Positions 8,244 through 19,636 of a stretch of 22,733 nt of DNA are shown here, one piece after another. Within the stretch, counting starts at the first letter, position 1. The number at the start of each line of letters is the position of its first letter. Below the pieces are notes generated by a model. That model was not told where the DNA came from. It saw only the letters and a program-made list of their open reading frames with translations, and made no database searches. A program made the translations under genes and the position numbers. The DNA comes from Didymodactylos carnosus (lineage: Eukaryota; Rotifera; Eurotatoria; Philodinida; Philodinidae). Location: the NCBI GenBank assembly GCA_905250885.1, contig CAJNOQ010002775.1, positions 1-22,733 of the forward strand, read 5' to 3'.

Positions 8244-11200
8244 ATGGCAAGCGCAGAGTCAGACGAGTCTGACGATGAACTACCAACATCCTGGGAAAAA
8301 TGTGCGACTAATAGTGGTGAAGTTTTTTATATAGAGTATGCTTTAATACGTTTCATTAGTTGAAAAGTTATCCATTGTCTTTGTTTTTGTTTTTTAAAGT
8401 CATCAACATAAAAAAACACAATGGGAACATCCGTTAACACAAACAGTCACATATATACCGAAAGGTGCACGAATATTATTTATTATTTGTAACCTTGTTG
8501 TATCGTTTCTAAAATTTAATGATAAACAGAAAATTTTCGACGCCAACAACATTTAATTGTTCAGGATTCTATACGAAAACTTTTCAACGTTGTATTTGAT
8601 CGTCTGTACTGGCATCTTTGTAATTGATTCGTGTACTTGTGATAATTTTCTAATTATTATACAATTTTATTTCTGATTTTTTTATTTAGCTTTTTTTGCT
8701 TTTAGATTTACCTTATGGATGGAAACAAGTCGTGGAAAAAGATGGAAATATTGGCTATATTGAGTAAGTACATGAATCTGTATGAACTAGTATGAATGAG
8801 TTGTTTTGATCTCGTATGCTTTCTATTTTCCTTCTTATATAGTGTGATGTTGTATAACAGAACATAATATAAATTCACCCATCTTTCTTTGATTTTGATT
8901 TTAGCTAAGAAATTGTTTAATTATCTTTTTATAGTGTTCATTTTTGAATAAATCTTTTGCTACATTATAATTCTTTTGAATATTATAAAAGTTATATTTG
9001 GCGCTAGTAAAAATAACTAGTTAATAAATCAGAATTTTAATAAAAATATGATGTTTAGTTCTCATTAAAATTACTTTGATTTATATTAAATACATCAATA
9101 GAGTAATTTGATATATTTTTAAAATTTGATAAAAATTATAATTCTTTTGGCAATACTTTATTATGGTCATCATTGATGATAAACAATCTTTCGTGTATGT
9201 GTAATATTTAAGACTACGTATGTTAACAAGATGTTTCTTATTTTTAGTGAATTGAACAAACGATTCAGTATGATTGATCCTAGAGTTATGTTTCAACAGG
9301 ATGCAACAACACAAGATATGACCGCTACTTATAGTCATCAATCGACAGCGTTACAAATTTTATATGGAAAAGATCTCTCACATAAAACAGCTGTAGTAAC
9401 TGGAGGAACTACCGGCATTGGTAAATCTCTTACTTAACTTTTTATCTAGTCATATTGTGTTTACTTATTATTCTTTTTTTGCTATAGGTTACGAAATTGC
9501 TCGTTCATTGGCAAAGCATGGTTGTCAAGTTATTATCGGATGTCGTCATTTATCTAAAGGAGAAGCTGCTTGTAAAAAAATACGACAAGAACAAGTATGT
9601 AGAAATAATCATTTTTGTACCAAACAAAAATATTTTTAAATATTTTATAGAAAAATATTAATATTAGCTGCCGGGAACTGGATTTATGTTCATTGAGAAG
9701 TGTAAAGCAGTTTGGTGAAAAGTATCGTCAAGATCGTTTGTATGTTGATGAATAAATAAATAAAGACATTTTACATATGTAATCTTAAAATTTTGTTTTA
9801 ATATTCTAGACCACTACATTTGTTAATATTGAATGCGGGAGTATTAAAAACAAAATTTAATTTGACTGAAGATGGCAATGAAGAAATGTTTCAAGTTAAT
9901 TATTTAGCACAAGTTTATTTAACATTGAGTCTAATATCAGTTTTATTAACAACAGAATCAAAAACTCCTCCACGTGTTGTTGCTGTCAGTTGCGAAGCAC
10001 ATCGTGTTGAGTAAGATTCTTCAGCTACTTTTCATAAAAAATATTAAATTATTTTTATTTTTATTTTAGAAGTCCAGGTATATCGGTAACTGATGGCATC
10101 AAAGTTGATCGTCTAAGTCCACGTTCTCCAGCTTATTTCGATCATCTATTAGCATATGGTCAATCAAAATTATGTTTAATCATGTTTATTGCCGAATTCA
10201 GAAGAAACTATCCACGTGAGTGTACTATTATATTAGTAAAGATGTGAGCCGTTGACTTCATTGAATTTATGTTTTCGTCGTATATGAAATTGTATCAAGA
10301 ATATTGTATTTTAATACAAAACAGCAAGACTCATGAGAGAACATCCCCAAGTGTCACTTTGAAACTTTTAGCGAAACATATCGTCAGTAGTAAAGTAAAC
10401 TATGGCGAACATAAATATAATGTTTTTGGCTGTCGTCGTTAGATGTCTGCTAAGTTAGAGAAAAATTCTCAGTTTTTTTCAATCGAACATATTGTTTGAC
10501 ACATACATCAGAAAAGTTCATAAAATATACAGTTTTGTAGAGAAATTCTTTAGTTACAAGTTAATATATTTGAAATAATAACCGAATTTATAACCTTTGA
10601 GAAAAATACATTTTATTGTACATGTGTCTGTTGACTATGTGACATTATTTTTTTGATCCGTTACTTCAGAAAGACAAAATAAAATACTTACAGAGTGAAA
10701 GCAAGTTCTCTACAATCTGACCATATTAAAACTTTGATGACAAAAAAATAGTTCATGCATTAGATATTTTTGGTTGCCAAAAGAGTAGATATTATAAAGT
10801 GCAAAGTTATTTTTCAAACCTTTTAATAGAAGAACTGCTTAACTAAGACTGAAAATTCAAAATCATTATTTATTTTTATTTTTAGAAATTTATAGTGTCG
10901 CTTGTCATCCTGGAAACGCCATCAGTTCCGATTTAACTCGAAATTCTTATTTTTATCGTTTATTATTCTTTTTTGCCCGACCGTTCACAAAATCATTAGT
11001 ATGTCTTCTATTTCTAGAAGACTAAACATGTGTACTCTACTATGTTTATTTGTAGCAACAAGCCGCTGCAACAGTTATATTCTGTTCTACAATGAATTGC
11101 GTTCTACATTATCCAAGTGTTATTTATTTTAATAATTGTTATGAATGTAGTCCATCTTATCTTGTACTTGATGAAAAATTAACAGACGCATTGTGGACAC

Positions 11201-11253
11201 AAACACAGAACATGATAGAAGGTGCTTTCAAAAAGCAACCGTTGTCTATTTAA
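8244..11253 (+). CDS. WWOX: WW domain-containing oxidoreductase, complete, ten exons
   Basis: WWOX is a scaffold and oxidoreductase: its WW domains bind PPxY partners, and its short-chain dehydrogenase (SDR) domain is NAD(P)-dependent. Exons: 8244-8335, 8400-8464, 8706-8763, 9248-9420, 9488-9594, 9651-9739, 9810-10010, 10070-10215, 10886-10998 and 11056-11253; all GT-AG and in frame, giving 413 residues (human 414). WW1 (about 13-42) keeps both tryptophans, W17 and W39, and ends QWEHP. WW2 (about 54-84) has W58 but Met80 at the second Trp position, where human has Tyr, so it is probably a weak binder. SDR features: cofactor loop TGGTTGIG (123-130), NAG (203-205), and the catalytic pair Y291 and K295 (YGQSK), with Ser278 the likely third residue. 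HPGN follows in exon 9, and FNNC in exon 10 matches the family C-terminus. Introns 3 (484 nt) and 8 (670 nt) are long; the rest are 57-241 nt. Confidence 0.97.
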
Positions 11254-11881
11254 AATTCACATGAACTTCAATCCTAGTCAGATAATTATATATTTTAATT
11301 CAATTTCTTTTATTTAAAAAATTAAAATTTATTTTTACTGTTTCAAATGTGTACTGTATTTGCCATTGTATACTTTTATTTAATTATTTTAAATTTGGCT
11401 TCCATTAGACAAAATTATTCCATATTCATTTACTCTTTTTTCGCTTAAATCCTTTAATGATGTTTTATGTAGGAATTTAAATGCTGATAAACGGCATTGT
11501 GTCGCTAATATTTCACTCGATCCGTACATAATAAAAGTGCCCTAAAATAATACTTGACGTATTATGAACGCATTTTAACGCAAGAAAAGAGCCGAAATAA
11601 AATTCGTTACGGTTCGAAATTATCGCATTTTAAATGTTCTGTTCCCGTCTAAATATTAGATATATCAAAAGGCTAAAATGCTTTCACATTTCAGTTTGTT
11701 TAATTTCTTTTTTTCTTTTAGATAGTCTGTCGATATGATAAGCGCATTAAAGCGTGATTTTATTCAGTTTTTGCTTGTTTTCTCTTAGTCATTTCTCAAG
11801 ACTAATCGTTATGTTCGTATTTTATATTGCATGCAAAAGTAACAACAATCATCGTGGTATTTCATACCTCGTAAAGAAACT
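11254..11881 (+). other. WWOX 3' flank and spacer
   Basis: AT-rich sequence with a variant polyadenylation signal ATTAAA at 11321-11326, 68 nt after the WWOX stop, and AATAAA-type motifs near 11531 and 11596. No open frame or RNA gene is evident. The promoter of the next gene should lie in its right half, but no clear core motif is visible. Confidence 0.4.
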
Positions 11882-11891
11882 ATGATTCCAG

Positions 11892-11953
11892 GTATGTTTA
11901 TAGACTACAAATTTGTACAATTAAAGTTTGATCTATTAATTTGTTGAATTTAG
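11892..11953 (+). other. Candidate 62-nt 5' UTR intron with upstream mini-ORF
   Basis: CAG|GTATGT at 11889-11897 is a strong donor, and GAATTTAG ending at 11953 is a usable acceptor; 62 nt matches the shortest introns in this gene. An upstream ATG at 11882 reads, after splicing, as a 12-codon peptide ending at TAA 11980-11982, seven bases before the main ATG at 11989. This is a possible translation brake. Without splicing it also stops before the main start. Confidence 0.45.
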
Positions 11954-11988
11954 TACCATTATACAAAAAGTCTAATTTATAAATACTA

Positions 11989-12757
11989 ATGGATGATCCA
12001 AAACTGATACCATCACAACGTACAGCAAAACGAAAAAGTGCACAATCTCATCATATTCTTCCATCTAATGATGATCCAACACGTAATGCACCATTTATCA
12101 AAACAAAAATTCAAAAGGTCGATGGTCAATATAAAGTTAGTAGAGTGAATAATAACGATAATAACGATGAAAAACTAAATGATTTAAATTCAAAAAACAG
12201 TGATGAACATTTATTATTATATAATCATCAATCTTCAGACTTATTAAACACAATTAAAATGAAAGATGCTTTATCGTATAGAACAAAGAACGATATAATC
12301 GATGATGATAATATAGAAGATGATGATAAATCTTCCAGCGAATATTCTTCAACTCAAGAAAGTAATTCATCAATAATCATGATTCAGGAAACGCCACTAC
12401 CATCAGAATCATCGACTCAACAACAATCACCAACATGCACATCACTATCTGAACCGATTAATAACAGTAACAATAATCAAAATAAAAATCTTAAAAATAG
12501 TCAATCATCAACAACTGTTGTTTCACGTAAATCTAACCGAATAAAAAAAACAGCCAGTGATTATGTTGACGCTCATGAAGCATTAAAAGCTGTTTCTACA
12601 GTCTCCGTTACTTCAAATGATTCAAACTCAGCAATAACCACTACTGCAGTTGTGACAACAACAAACAATGACTATTTACGACGTCGTTCATCGCGTCTCC
12701 ATGAGGAACAGGGAGGAGGAGTTGCTTCCATTACATCGGAAGTAGCAAATGTTAGCC

Positions 12758-12793
<36 letters not shown>

Positions 12794-15700
12794 TTAATGA
12801 CCAAGAATATAATACTCTAAGAACGTCAAATGTTACAGTAGATAAACCACGTACGCGAAATAGACAGAAATCTATGAGTAATGTGAACAATTTAATTGAG
12901 CAACATTCTATGGAAACAGTAAAATTAGTTTCTGATTTTTCCGTATCATCGGAAACACAATTAACCTCATTAGCAAACCAATCAGATATTCCAATCACTA
13001 GGTGTAATACTGAAGTATCTAATGAACAAACTGTGATATTGGATCAAATTAAACACAGGTACATGAATAGTGTTTCAAAAAAGATTTATTTTTGTATTCT
13101 TATATTAGTTACAGTGTATTTGTCATTGTTTTACAGTAGTCAAAAGGAATATTTATAGACATAGGGTTTCAAACAGTTCTACTTACTGTATTTTTACACA
13201 CCGATAAATCTTTTCTTCTAGCGATCCACAAGAAACAGAACAAACCATAATTCAATCAGAAAAATCTTTACATATTGAAATATCAAACAATCAACAATAT
13301 GATAAGTTAATAATCGATACAAGTTTTTCAACAAAATCAAATCAAGATTTCACGCCACTACAACAAACTGATTCAGTGATCGAAGAGAAAACTGATATAA
13401 GTGCAAATACTAATTTAGGTAAACTACTAACGTCTAGAAATTTTTCTCAAAGTATAAGTTAAACTATACTAATGTAGAAATGGTAATCATTTTTTCTTAG
13501 CTTCGATCAAAGTCACTACAGTTGTCGACGCTGAAGTGGAGAAAAAAGAGACGACCGCAACAATATTACCAAAACCACAAGTAAAATTGAAATCAAAGAC
13601 ACAGTTAAAAACAACCAACGAACTATCAATAGAACCGAGTAAAATAAAAAACCAACTGACGACAAAAGTCAATCAAAGCAAACCCAACAATACTAAAGTC
13701 GAAATTAAAAATCCAATTAAAACAACTAAGAATGAAAAGAAACCAATTGATCGTTCTATTAAATCAACAAAGCCACCACAACCACCATTAGGCACTAAAA
13801 TTTTAAGGTATGTTACTTAGCTTTTAACTAAACAAGACACTTCCAATTAATATCGATTTTATTTTTTAGTTCTTCTGCGTCACCTGTGCCAACGGCAACA
13901 TCTACAAAAATCTCTGATGAAAAAAAGCCTCTTGTACCAAAGATTACCACATCAACAACAAATAAAACGCAATTATCGTCAAAATCATTAAACAGTGAAA
14001 GTACCAATACAAACCGATCATTAATCGAGAAGAAAACAATTACAAAGCCTACAAATTCATTGCCGTCGCAAAAACCAACAATTGAAAATACTACTAAAAA
14101 GTTATCTGATACATCTAATCCTGTAGTGACAAAGAAAACAACAAGCGATAATGTAAATAAGAATTTGAATCAAAAGACACCTGTCAAGGTTACTGCTGTT
14201 GAACATACTACTCCAACAAAAAGGCCACAAGCGATGCTTGGTAAAATACCTAAAAAATCACAACCAATAAAACCATCAAATGAGACGACAATTTTTCATT
14301 ACAAAAGATTGGATGATGATGAGAGAGAAAAACGAAATATGACAATCGATAAAGAAGATGTATTAGCCACTGTTATTGGAAATAATTCATTGGATCGTAT
14401 TGATAAAAATTTTCGAATAGGAAGAAAGAAATTAACTGATGAACAACAACATAAAGACGATGACAATCATTTTCGATCAAATATGAATGACAACGTAGAG
14501 GCACGTTCTATACTTGACAATGATTATCATTCATCCACGACAACAACGCTTAATTATTTCTCACCTGAGAGAAGAAGGCAGCGATCCCCAAACAGAACAT
14601 CACCGCCAATAGCAGTTACATTATCCTCACCTCATTCTCGACGACGTACACGTCATTCATCCTCAAATTCTGATTCTCGGTCACCACTATCTTCTTCATC
14701 AACAAAACGCCCTATCCAAAACCGTCATCCTCAATATCACAACAATAATTATCATTCTCAGCATCGCCAATATTCAAAAGAGAGTGAACATGAAGATAAA
14801 TATCGTTCTCAATATCGACAATCTCACAGCCAAAAAAGATCATCACCTCCCCAGAGTCCTTTATCACCGCCATCGAGCGACACAATCAATAGCCGTCGAT
14901 CAAACGAGTTTAATACTAATAGTTCACAACTTATATCGCGAAACAATCATCCTCATCGACGGTATGATCATGATCAATCAAATCTCTATTCACGTTCAAA
15001 TTCAACGAATATTGAAAATTCAGTTGCTCAGTCGCCTATCTCTAGAGTAAGTTAACATTTAAATCGTAAATTATAGATAGATCAATCTATATTATTTTAT
15101 GATTTAGTCTCCGTTTGGCACTCCGTATTCTCCGCCAAAATCATCGTTTATTAAAGATGAAACATTAGTTCCACTAATAAATCAACCGTTAGCCGAAGAC
15201 GCATTACTGAACTATACATCGTTTTCATCAAATAATCCTGTTTTTCAGCCTTCATTTTCCTCATCAAAAACGCAAAAGCTACTATCAGTCACAACGAATA
15301 CAATCGTTGCAGAACCAACAGTACCAGTAGTAGTTGCCGAACAAAAACCTTCATCACGACCGTTATCTCTTTGGGATGCAGCTGAGTCAGATGACGAACA
15401 ACAAGATGATGATCAGCAGGCAAATCATGCGTTAAGATTTTTTCGCCAAAATATGCGTGCTGCTGATGAAGAATTGTTAAAATCTCCAACCACAGAGGTA
15501 AAAAATGAAGCTATTTCAAAATTGACAAAAAGAGGACATTCGTTATCTTATACTCAACTACTAATGAAACAAGAAAATATGTCACCATCGTCTACAATCG
15601 ACTTGACTACAAAGCAGCAAGTATGTATAACGACGAGTGTTGATGATTTTGAAACTGTACCAATGGAAATCGATAGTCCAAGATACAGAACATTATCAGA

Positions 15701-17846
15701 TAACGATATGTCAATAGAAATGACGGTTGATGACAAAGACGTCAAGAATAAAGCAGAGGACAACCGCGCATCAGTAACAAAGCTAAATTCTGAAAAGAAG
15801 GCTAACTCAGGTAAATATTGTGATTAAATTCTCATTGTTTTTTAAAGAGTGTTTGTTTACAAGAACATTTTAACTAAATTACAGTGAAGAGGAAAAATTT
15901 GTGCCGATCTTGGAAAAGTATAGCTTGTTTCTTTCTATTTAGATACTTCGTCTTTAACAAATCCTAAGATATCTTCTCCCAATGCGTTGCTAAGTGGAAA
16001 CAAGAAAAAAAACGATTATGTTAATAATTTAAAAGAAAACCAATCATCTTCATTACTATCAAATCATAATAAAGCAAGAGCAACAGATATTAATAATAAA
16101 CCGCTAAAAACAACATCAATGACATTAATGGACGAATTAAAAAATTCTGTAAATCCATTGTCTGTCTCATCAACTCAGCAATCATCAAATTCTCGTTTGC
16201 GAACATACTCAAGTTCTTCTGTCACATCTTATTCATCTGCATCGTCAAAATCTTCTCGTGGTTCAAGAAAAAGTAAGCATCGAAAAACACACAAACGTCA
16301 TCACAATTCCAATAAACGACATTCAAAGAAAAAACCTAGTAAATCTATTCAAGACGATACACATCAACTTCAGAGTGAACGGAAACAATCCGCACGTAAT
16401 AACAGTGACTATTATGATTACAATGAATCACAGAACTCTAATGAAGAAGATAATGACTATTTTTATGATGCATCTACTCATTTACCATCCAAAATTCCCA
16501 TAACTTCTCCTTTATTACCACACCCAGCAATGCCACCGTTATCTCATCATCTACCTCACTCATCAACAAACCGAATTGGCGATAACTGGTATCCATCTAA
16601 TCGTTCATCATCATTATTTACCCAACCACATACGTTTCATCACCTTCGACACCCACCACAACATCATCCACATCATTCGATACTTCCGTCACCTCGTGTC
16701 TATTGGCAACCACAGCCATTCATGACTCGTCCTCCATTGCCTGCACACAGGCCATTCCGTGAACACATCTATGATACTACAACATCATCACCGTATTATT
16801 CAACAAATGTAAATAATAACAAATATAAATACGAGTCGGAAGAACATTTGGCTATAAAACGAGCACAACGAGCTGCTAGAATTGCAGCAGGAACAACGTC
16901 TTCTCTTATTGCTACTTCGAATGATAATTCTAATAAAAGTTCAGCAACATCACAAAATACGCTATCAGAAGATAGCGTCAAACAAAAGAAGACAATACAA
17001 AAAGATAAAAAGAAAAAATCGAAGAAAATTAATAATGAAAAAGAACGAATTATTAAAAAAGAAAAACAGAAACAATCGTTGTGTCGTTCAAGAACAAAAT
17101 CAGTATCATCCGTATCGTCGTCAGATTCTGTGTCAACAGAAAATGAAGCAAAAACAGACGAAACTGGTACGTTCTTTTATGATAGATAACTTTTATCTAC
17201 TCGTGTGAACAGTTTATATATGAGTAAACCTTTTCGTCTCTCTGGTATTTAGTTGACTCTCTAACGATACGCTTTAACAGTAGTTAAGTTAACGGAAGAC
17301 TGTTAACGGAAGACTGTGGTTCTTTGAGAAAATGAAGTATATATTTTTGATCAATGAACGATTAAAATGAACTGGTTGTACAATAATTTCTTTATTGTTC
17401 TGCAGTATATTTTTTTAAGATATGGAATGAAAATATCAGTTGCTCTATATAGTTATAGTGTAGTAAGATACGGTTTCTATCATTTAGGTCAATTAGAGCA
17501 ACTTGCGTTAATGCGAGAAAAATTACTGGCTGAACTGAAACAGTTATCAGACGGTGAAGAGGAAGACGATGATGTTGGAGAAATAAAATCATTGAAACAA
17601 AGTTCTACTGAAGTAGAGCAAAAATGTTCTGTTGAACCATCTAAAAAATTAACTGTGCAATCGAAAACAAATAGTGAATTGAAACAATCTATCAATAATA
17701 ATAGTAAAAAGAACGCTGATTCTGTAATGGATGAAACGGCTAAATTATCTAACGATGTCAAAAAACAACAATTGAACCAGACAAATAAACCACCTCAGGA
17801 TGATGATGGTGAAGAAGGTGAACTTGTTGACAGCTCAAGTGAATGA
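11989..17846 (+). CDS. Large low-complexity Ser/Arg/Lys-rich protein, SR-related, unidentified
   Basis: Seven exons (11989-13058, 13222-13418, 13501-13807, 13870-15046, 15108-15810, 15943-17166, 17488-17846) have GT-AG borders and join in frame to 1678 residues. I do not recognise the protein. Visible parts: Asn/Ser-rich N-terminus with two basic RKSNR/RRSSR motifs near 181 and 232 and a poly-Asn run; Lys/Thr/Pro-rich linker (~423-680); central charged block with LDDDEREKRN (~690); an RS-like region (~756-880, with SPERRRQRSP and SHSQKRSSPPQSPLSPPSS); an acidic-aromatic patch PLSLWDAAESDDE in exon 5; a basic Lys/Arg/His cluster (~1255-1285), probably a nuclear localisation signal; a His/Pro-rich stretch (~1337-1430); a Lys-rich block (~1496-1530); and a C-terminal short coiled coil (LEQLALMREKLLAELKQL) with an acidic end, EEGELVDSSSE. 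This composition suggests a nuclear RNA-processing or chromatin scaffold by inference only. No enzyme fold or zinc finger is visible. The last intron is the longest (321 nt), so joining exon 7 is slightly less sure. Confidence 0.8.
12760..12792 (+). repeat. (AAT)11 microsatellite inside coding sequence
   Basis: Eleven tandem AAT codons encode a poly-Asn run in exon 1 of the unidentified gene. It keeps the frame and is likely length-variable. Read on the other strand it gives a poly-Leu run, which creates a false antisense frame. Confidence 0.95.
17288..17315 (+). repeat. Perfect 14-bp tandem duplication in the last intron
   Basis: GTTAACGGAAGACT is present twice head to tail (17288-17301 and 17302-17315) within the 321-nt intron before the final exon. 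It looks like a recent small duplication. Confidence 0.9.
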
Positions 17847-18480
17847 AAAAATTGATATGCATCTGAGTGTATTTATTTTTTAAACCAAATTACTCGCTGC
17901 TTTTCGTTTTTTTGAACTCCACTTTGCTTTTACTTTCTTCATCTAATTTTTTCAATTTTCTGTTTGTTTTTCATTTTCGTTTTATTTTATACCTTGTAAA
18001 TCAAAATCTGTCTCCTATTATGTTGTAATATTTTGGTTTTTTCTGTAACATGTAAACCTTCTTGTGTGTCGTTATTTTGTATGTTTCTTTTTTTCTCATT
18101 TTTTTCGTTTTTGTAGCAAATTTCAATATTCCAAAGTCATTGCATATTATTCTAAGTATTTCAGGAAGTGAAAACGGAAGAAAAACCCATCTTTTTGTAC
18201 GAATTTAAAAAATTATGAATACAGCCTACGTGTGCTCGTTGTTTATTATAATGTTAACTCTCTTTTTCTCTCTCTATTTTCAAACATTTTCTTTACTTTT
18301 TCAATATTTGTGATTTTAACTGAAGAATAGCTTATCGAAACGAGCACTTTCGTTTATCTTTATATAGTCTTAATGATGTAAATTACCGTCGTTTTCCCTT
18401 GCTTGTGTATGTATGTTTATCTCGTTTTCTTGTTGCCTCCTTTTCTATTTATTCTAGTGCATGAGAGTTTATTTGTTTGT
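17847..18480 (+). other. T-rich 3' flank of the large gene
   Basis: The plus strand is markedly T-rich with long T runs (for example 17870-18120 and 18240-18480), as is usual for 3' UTR and downstream sequence. There is no perfect AATAAA close to the stop; the first clear one is at 18775-18780, 930 nt away, so the real polyadenylation site may use a variant signal. No gene is seen. Confidence 0.45.
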
Positions 18481-19097
18481 TCATGGCTCACATTTGGCTA
18501 CACGTTGTTGTTCATTTATATGTTTAAACATTTTTTTCGTCCCTTGTTTATTAGAGAAAAATGAAGATAATATAAACGTACCAAGAGTTAAGTAAAAAAA
18601 AAGTGAGATAATCGAAAACTGGTGCTGGTTACAAAGACCTAAATACAGAGAATGTACGGAAAACGCCATATATTGGGAAACTTTTCTAATTAGGAAGCAG
18701 ATATATTCCGTTTTGAAACTATACAAAAAAATACTATGACAAGCTTTACGTATAACTCAAACGTCCTTTTGTAAAATAAAGACTATTCATATTTTGAATT
18801 CATATTTAATATTGGAAATATTAAATATAAAATATCCGTTTTGGAGATAAATTAGACGGTTACTGATGCTATAGTTGTCATTCTGACAGATTTGTAAACT
18901 TTATTCATTTGAACGATTGAAGCAAACCATCCTCATGTCTCTATTTGTCGTAACACGATTATATTTTATTGTGCGTTTAGGTTTAGTATAAAAACATTGG
19001 GCTTTCAAACCGCACAAATTATGATAAGCAGAGGTGCTAAAGAAGAATGATATTTTGAACAAAGTAGATAATCAATCGAAATAATCTTTCTCTATTT
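18481..19097. other. AT-rich spacer with a short hairpin, no gene
   Basis: A perfect 11-bp stem with a 3-nt loop lies at 18803-18827 (TATTTAATATT GGA AATATTAAATA). An AATAAA is at 18775-18780. The minus-strand frame at 18481-18726 has no domain and biased composition, so I do not call it. Confidence 0.4.
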
Positions 19098-19100
19098 TAG

Positions 19101-19636
19101 CACCATTTTCTTTAAAGGATGAATCGCAAATAAGTACACCTCTTAATCAAAGTCGTGTTATATTGTATGCTCTAAAAAATGGTAGCACTATAGAAATTTT
19201 TAATCTTCGGGTACAAGCATTACTAATGTGGATAAACAATTGTTCACGTATCTTTTTCCAGCTGAAGAAAGCAAAATTTTTGCTCATTACATAATGAGTT
19301 GACGAGAAAGAATTTTATTGCAATCTAAAAAACGAATTGCTCCTACTAGAAAAAGACAAACGCCGGAATCTGGAAAGAAAGACCGAGGCAAATGATACTT
19401 GGTAATAATCTAAAACGTACTTGATATTAGAAATGAATAAGGCATCATATTTTAGTTTCAATCACATTGCTTAAAGTGTTTACCTCTTTTGCTAAGAAAA
19501 AAATTTCAGTGCTATTGAACTTCGGCACAAATATTTTATTAAACGTTTGAATGCTGCGAGAAAGTCTAATATAGTCGAAAAATTTTCGAAGGCGATTTTC
19601 CAGAGGATCTTTGGAAAACTAGCTTGGTCTTTCTGA
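19101..19636 (+). pseudogene. Possible decayed exons of an unidentified gene
   Basis: After a good acceptor (CTCTATTTTAG ending 19100), a frame stays open to about 19290 (LNQSRVILYALKNG...). It overlaps a second frame with VDKQLFTYLFPAEESKIFAH and then, past one stop, SKKRIAPTRKRQTPESGKK; a one-base shift near 19225 would join the first to the second. A third open piece follows another acceptor (AAATTTCAG ending 19509) and reads IELRHKYFIKRLNAARKSN up to a stop at 19634-19636. The mix of charged residues and flanking splice signals looks like broken exons. I recognise no family, and chance cannot be excluded in AT-rich DNA. Confidence 0.25.

Noticed and set aside
11610-11635. GGTTCGAAAT resembling a tRNA B box
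   Set aside because: No matching A box, acceptor stem or cloverleaf around it.
12672-12998. Minus-strand 108-aa frame with a poly-Leu run
   Set aside because: Antisense shadow of exon 1 of the large gene; the Leu run is the AAT repeat read backwards.
17367-17846. A separate 159-aa gene starting with an ATG at 17367
   Set aside because: Its first ~40 residues are intron read-through. A good acceptor at 17487 keeps the frame from the preceding exon, so only 17488-17846 is taken, as the last exon of the large gene.
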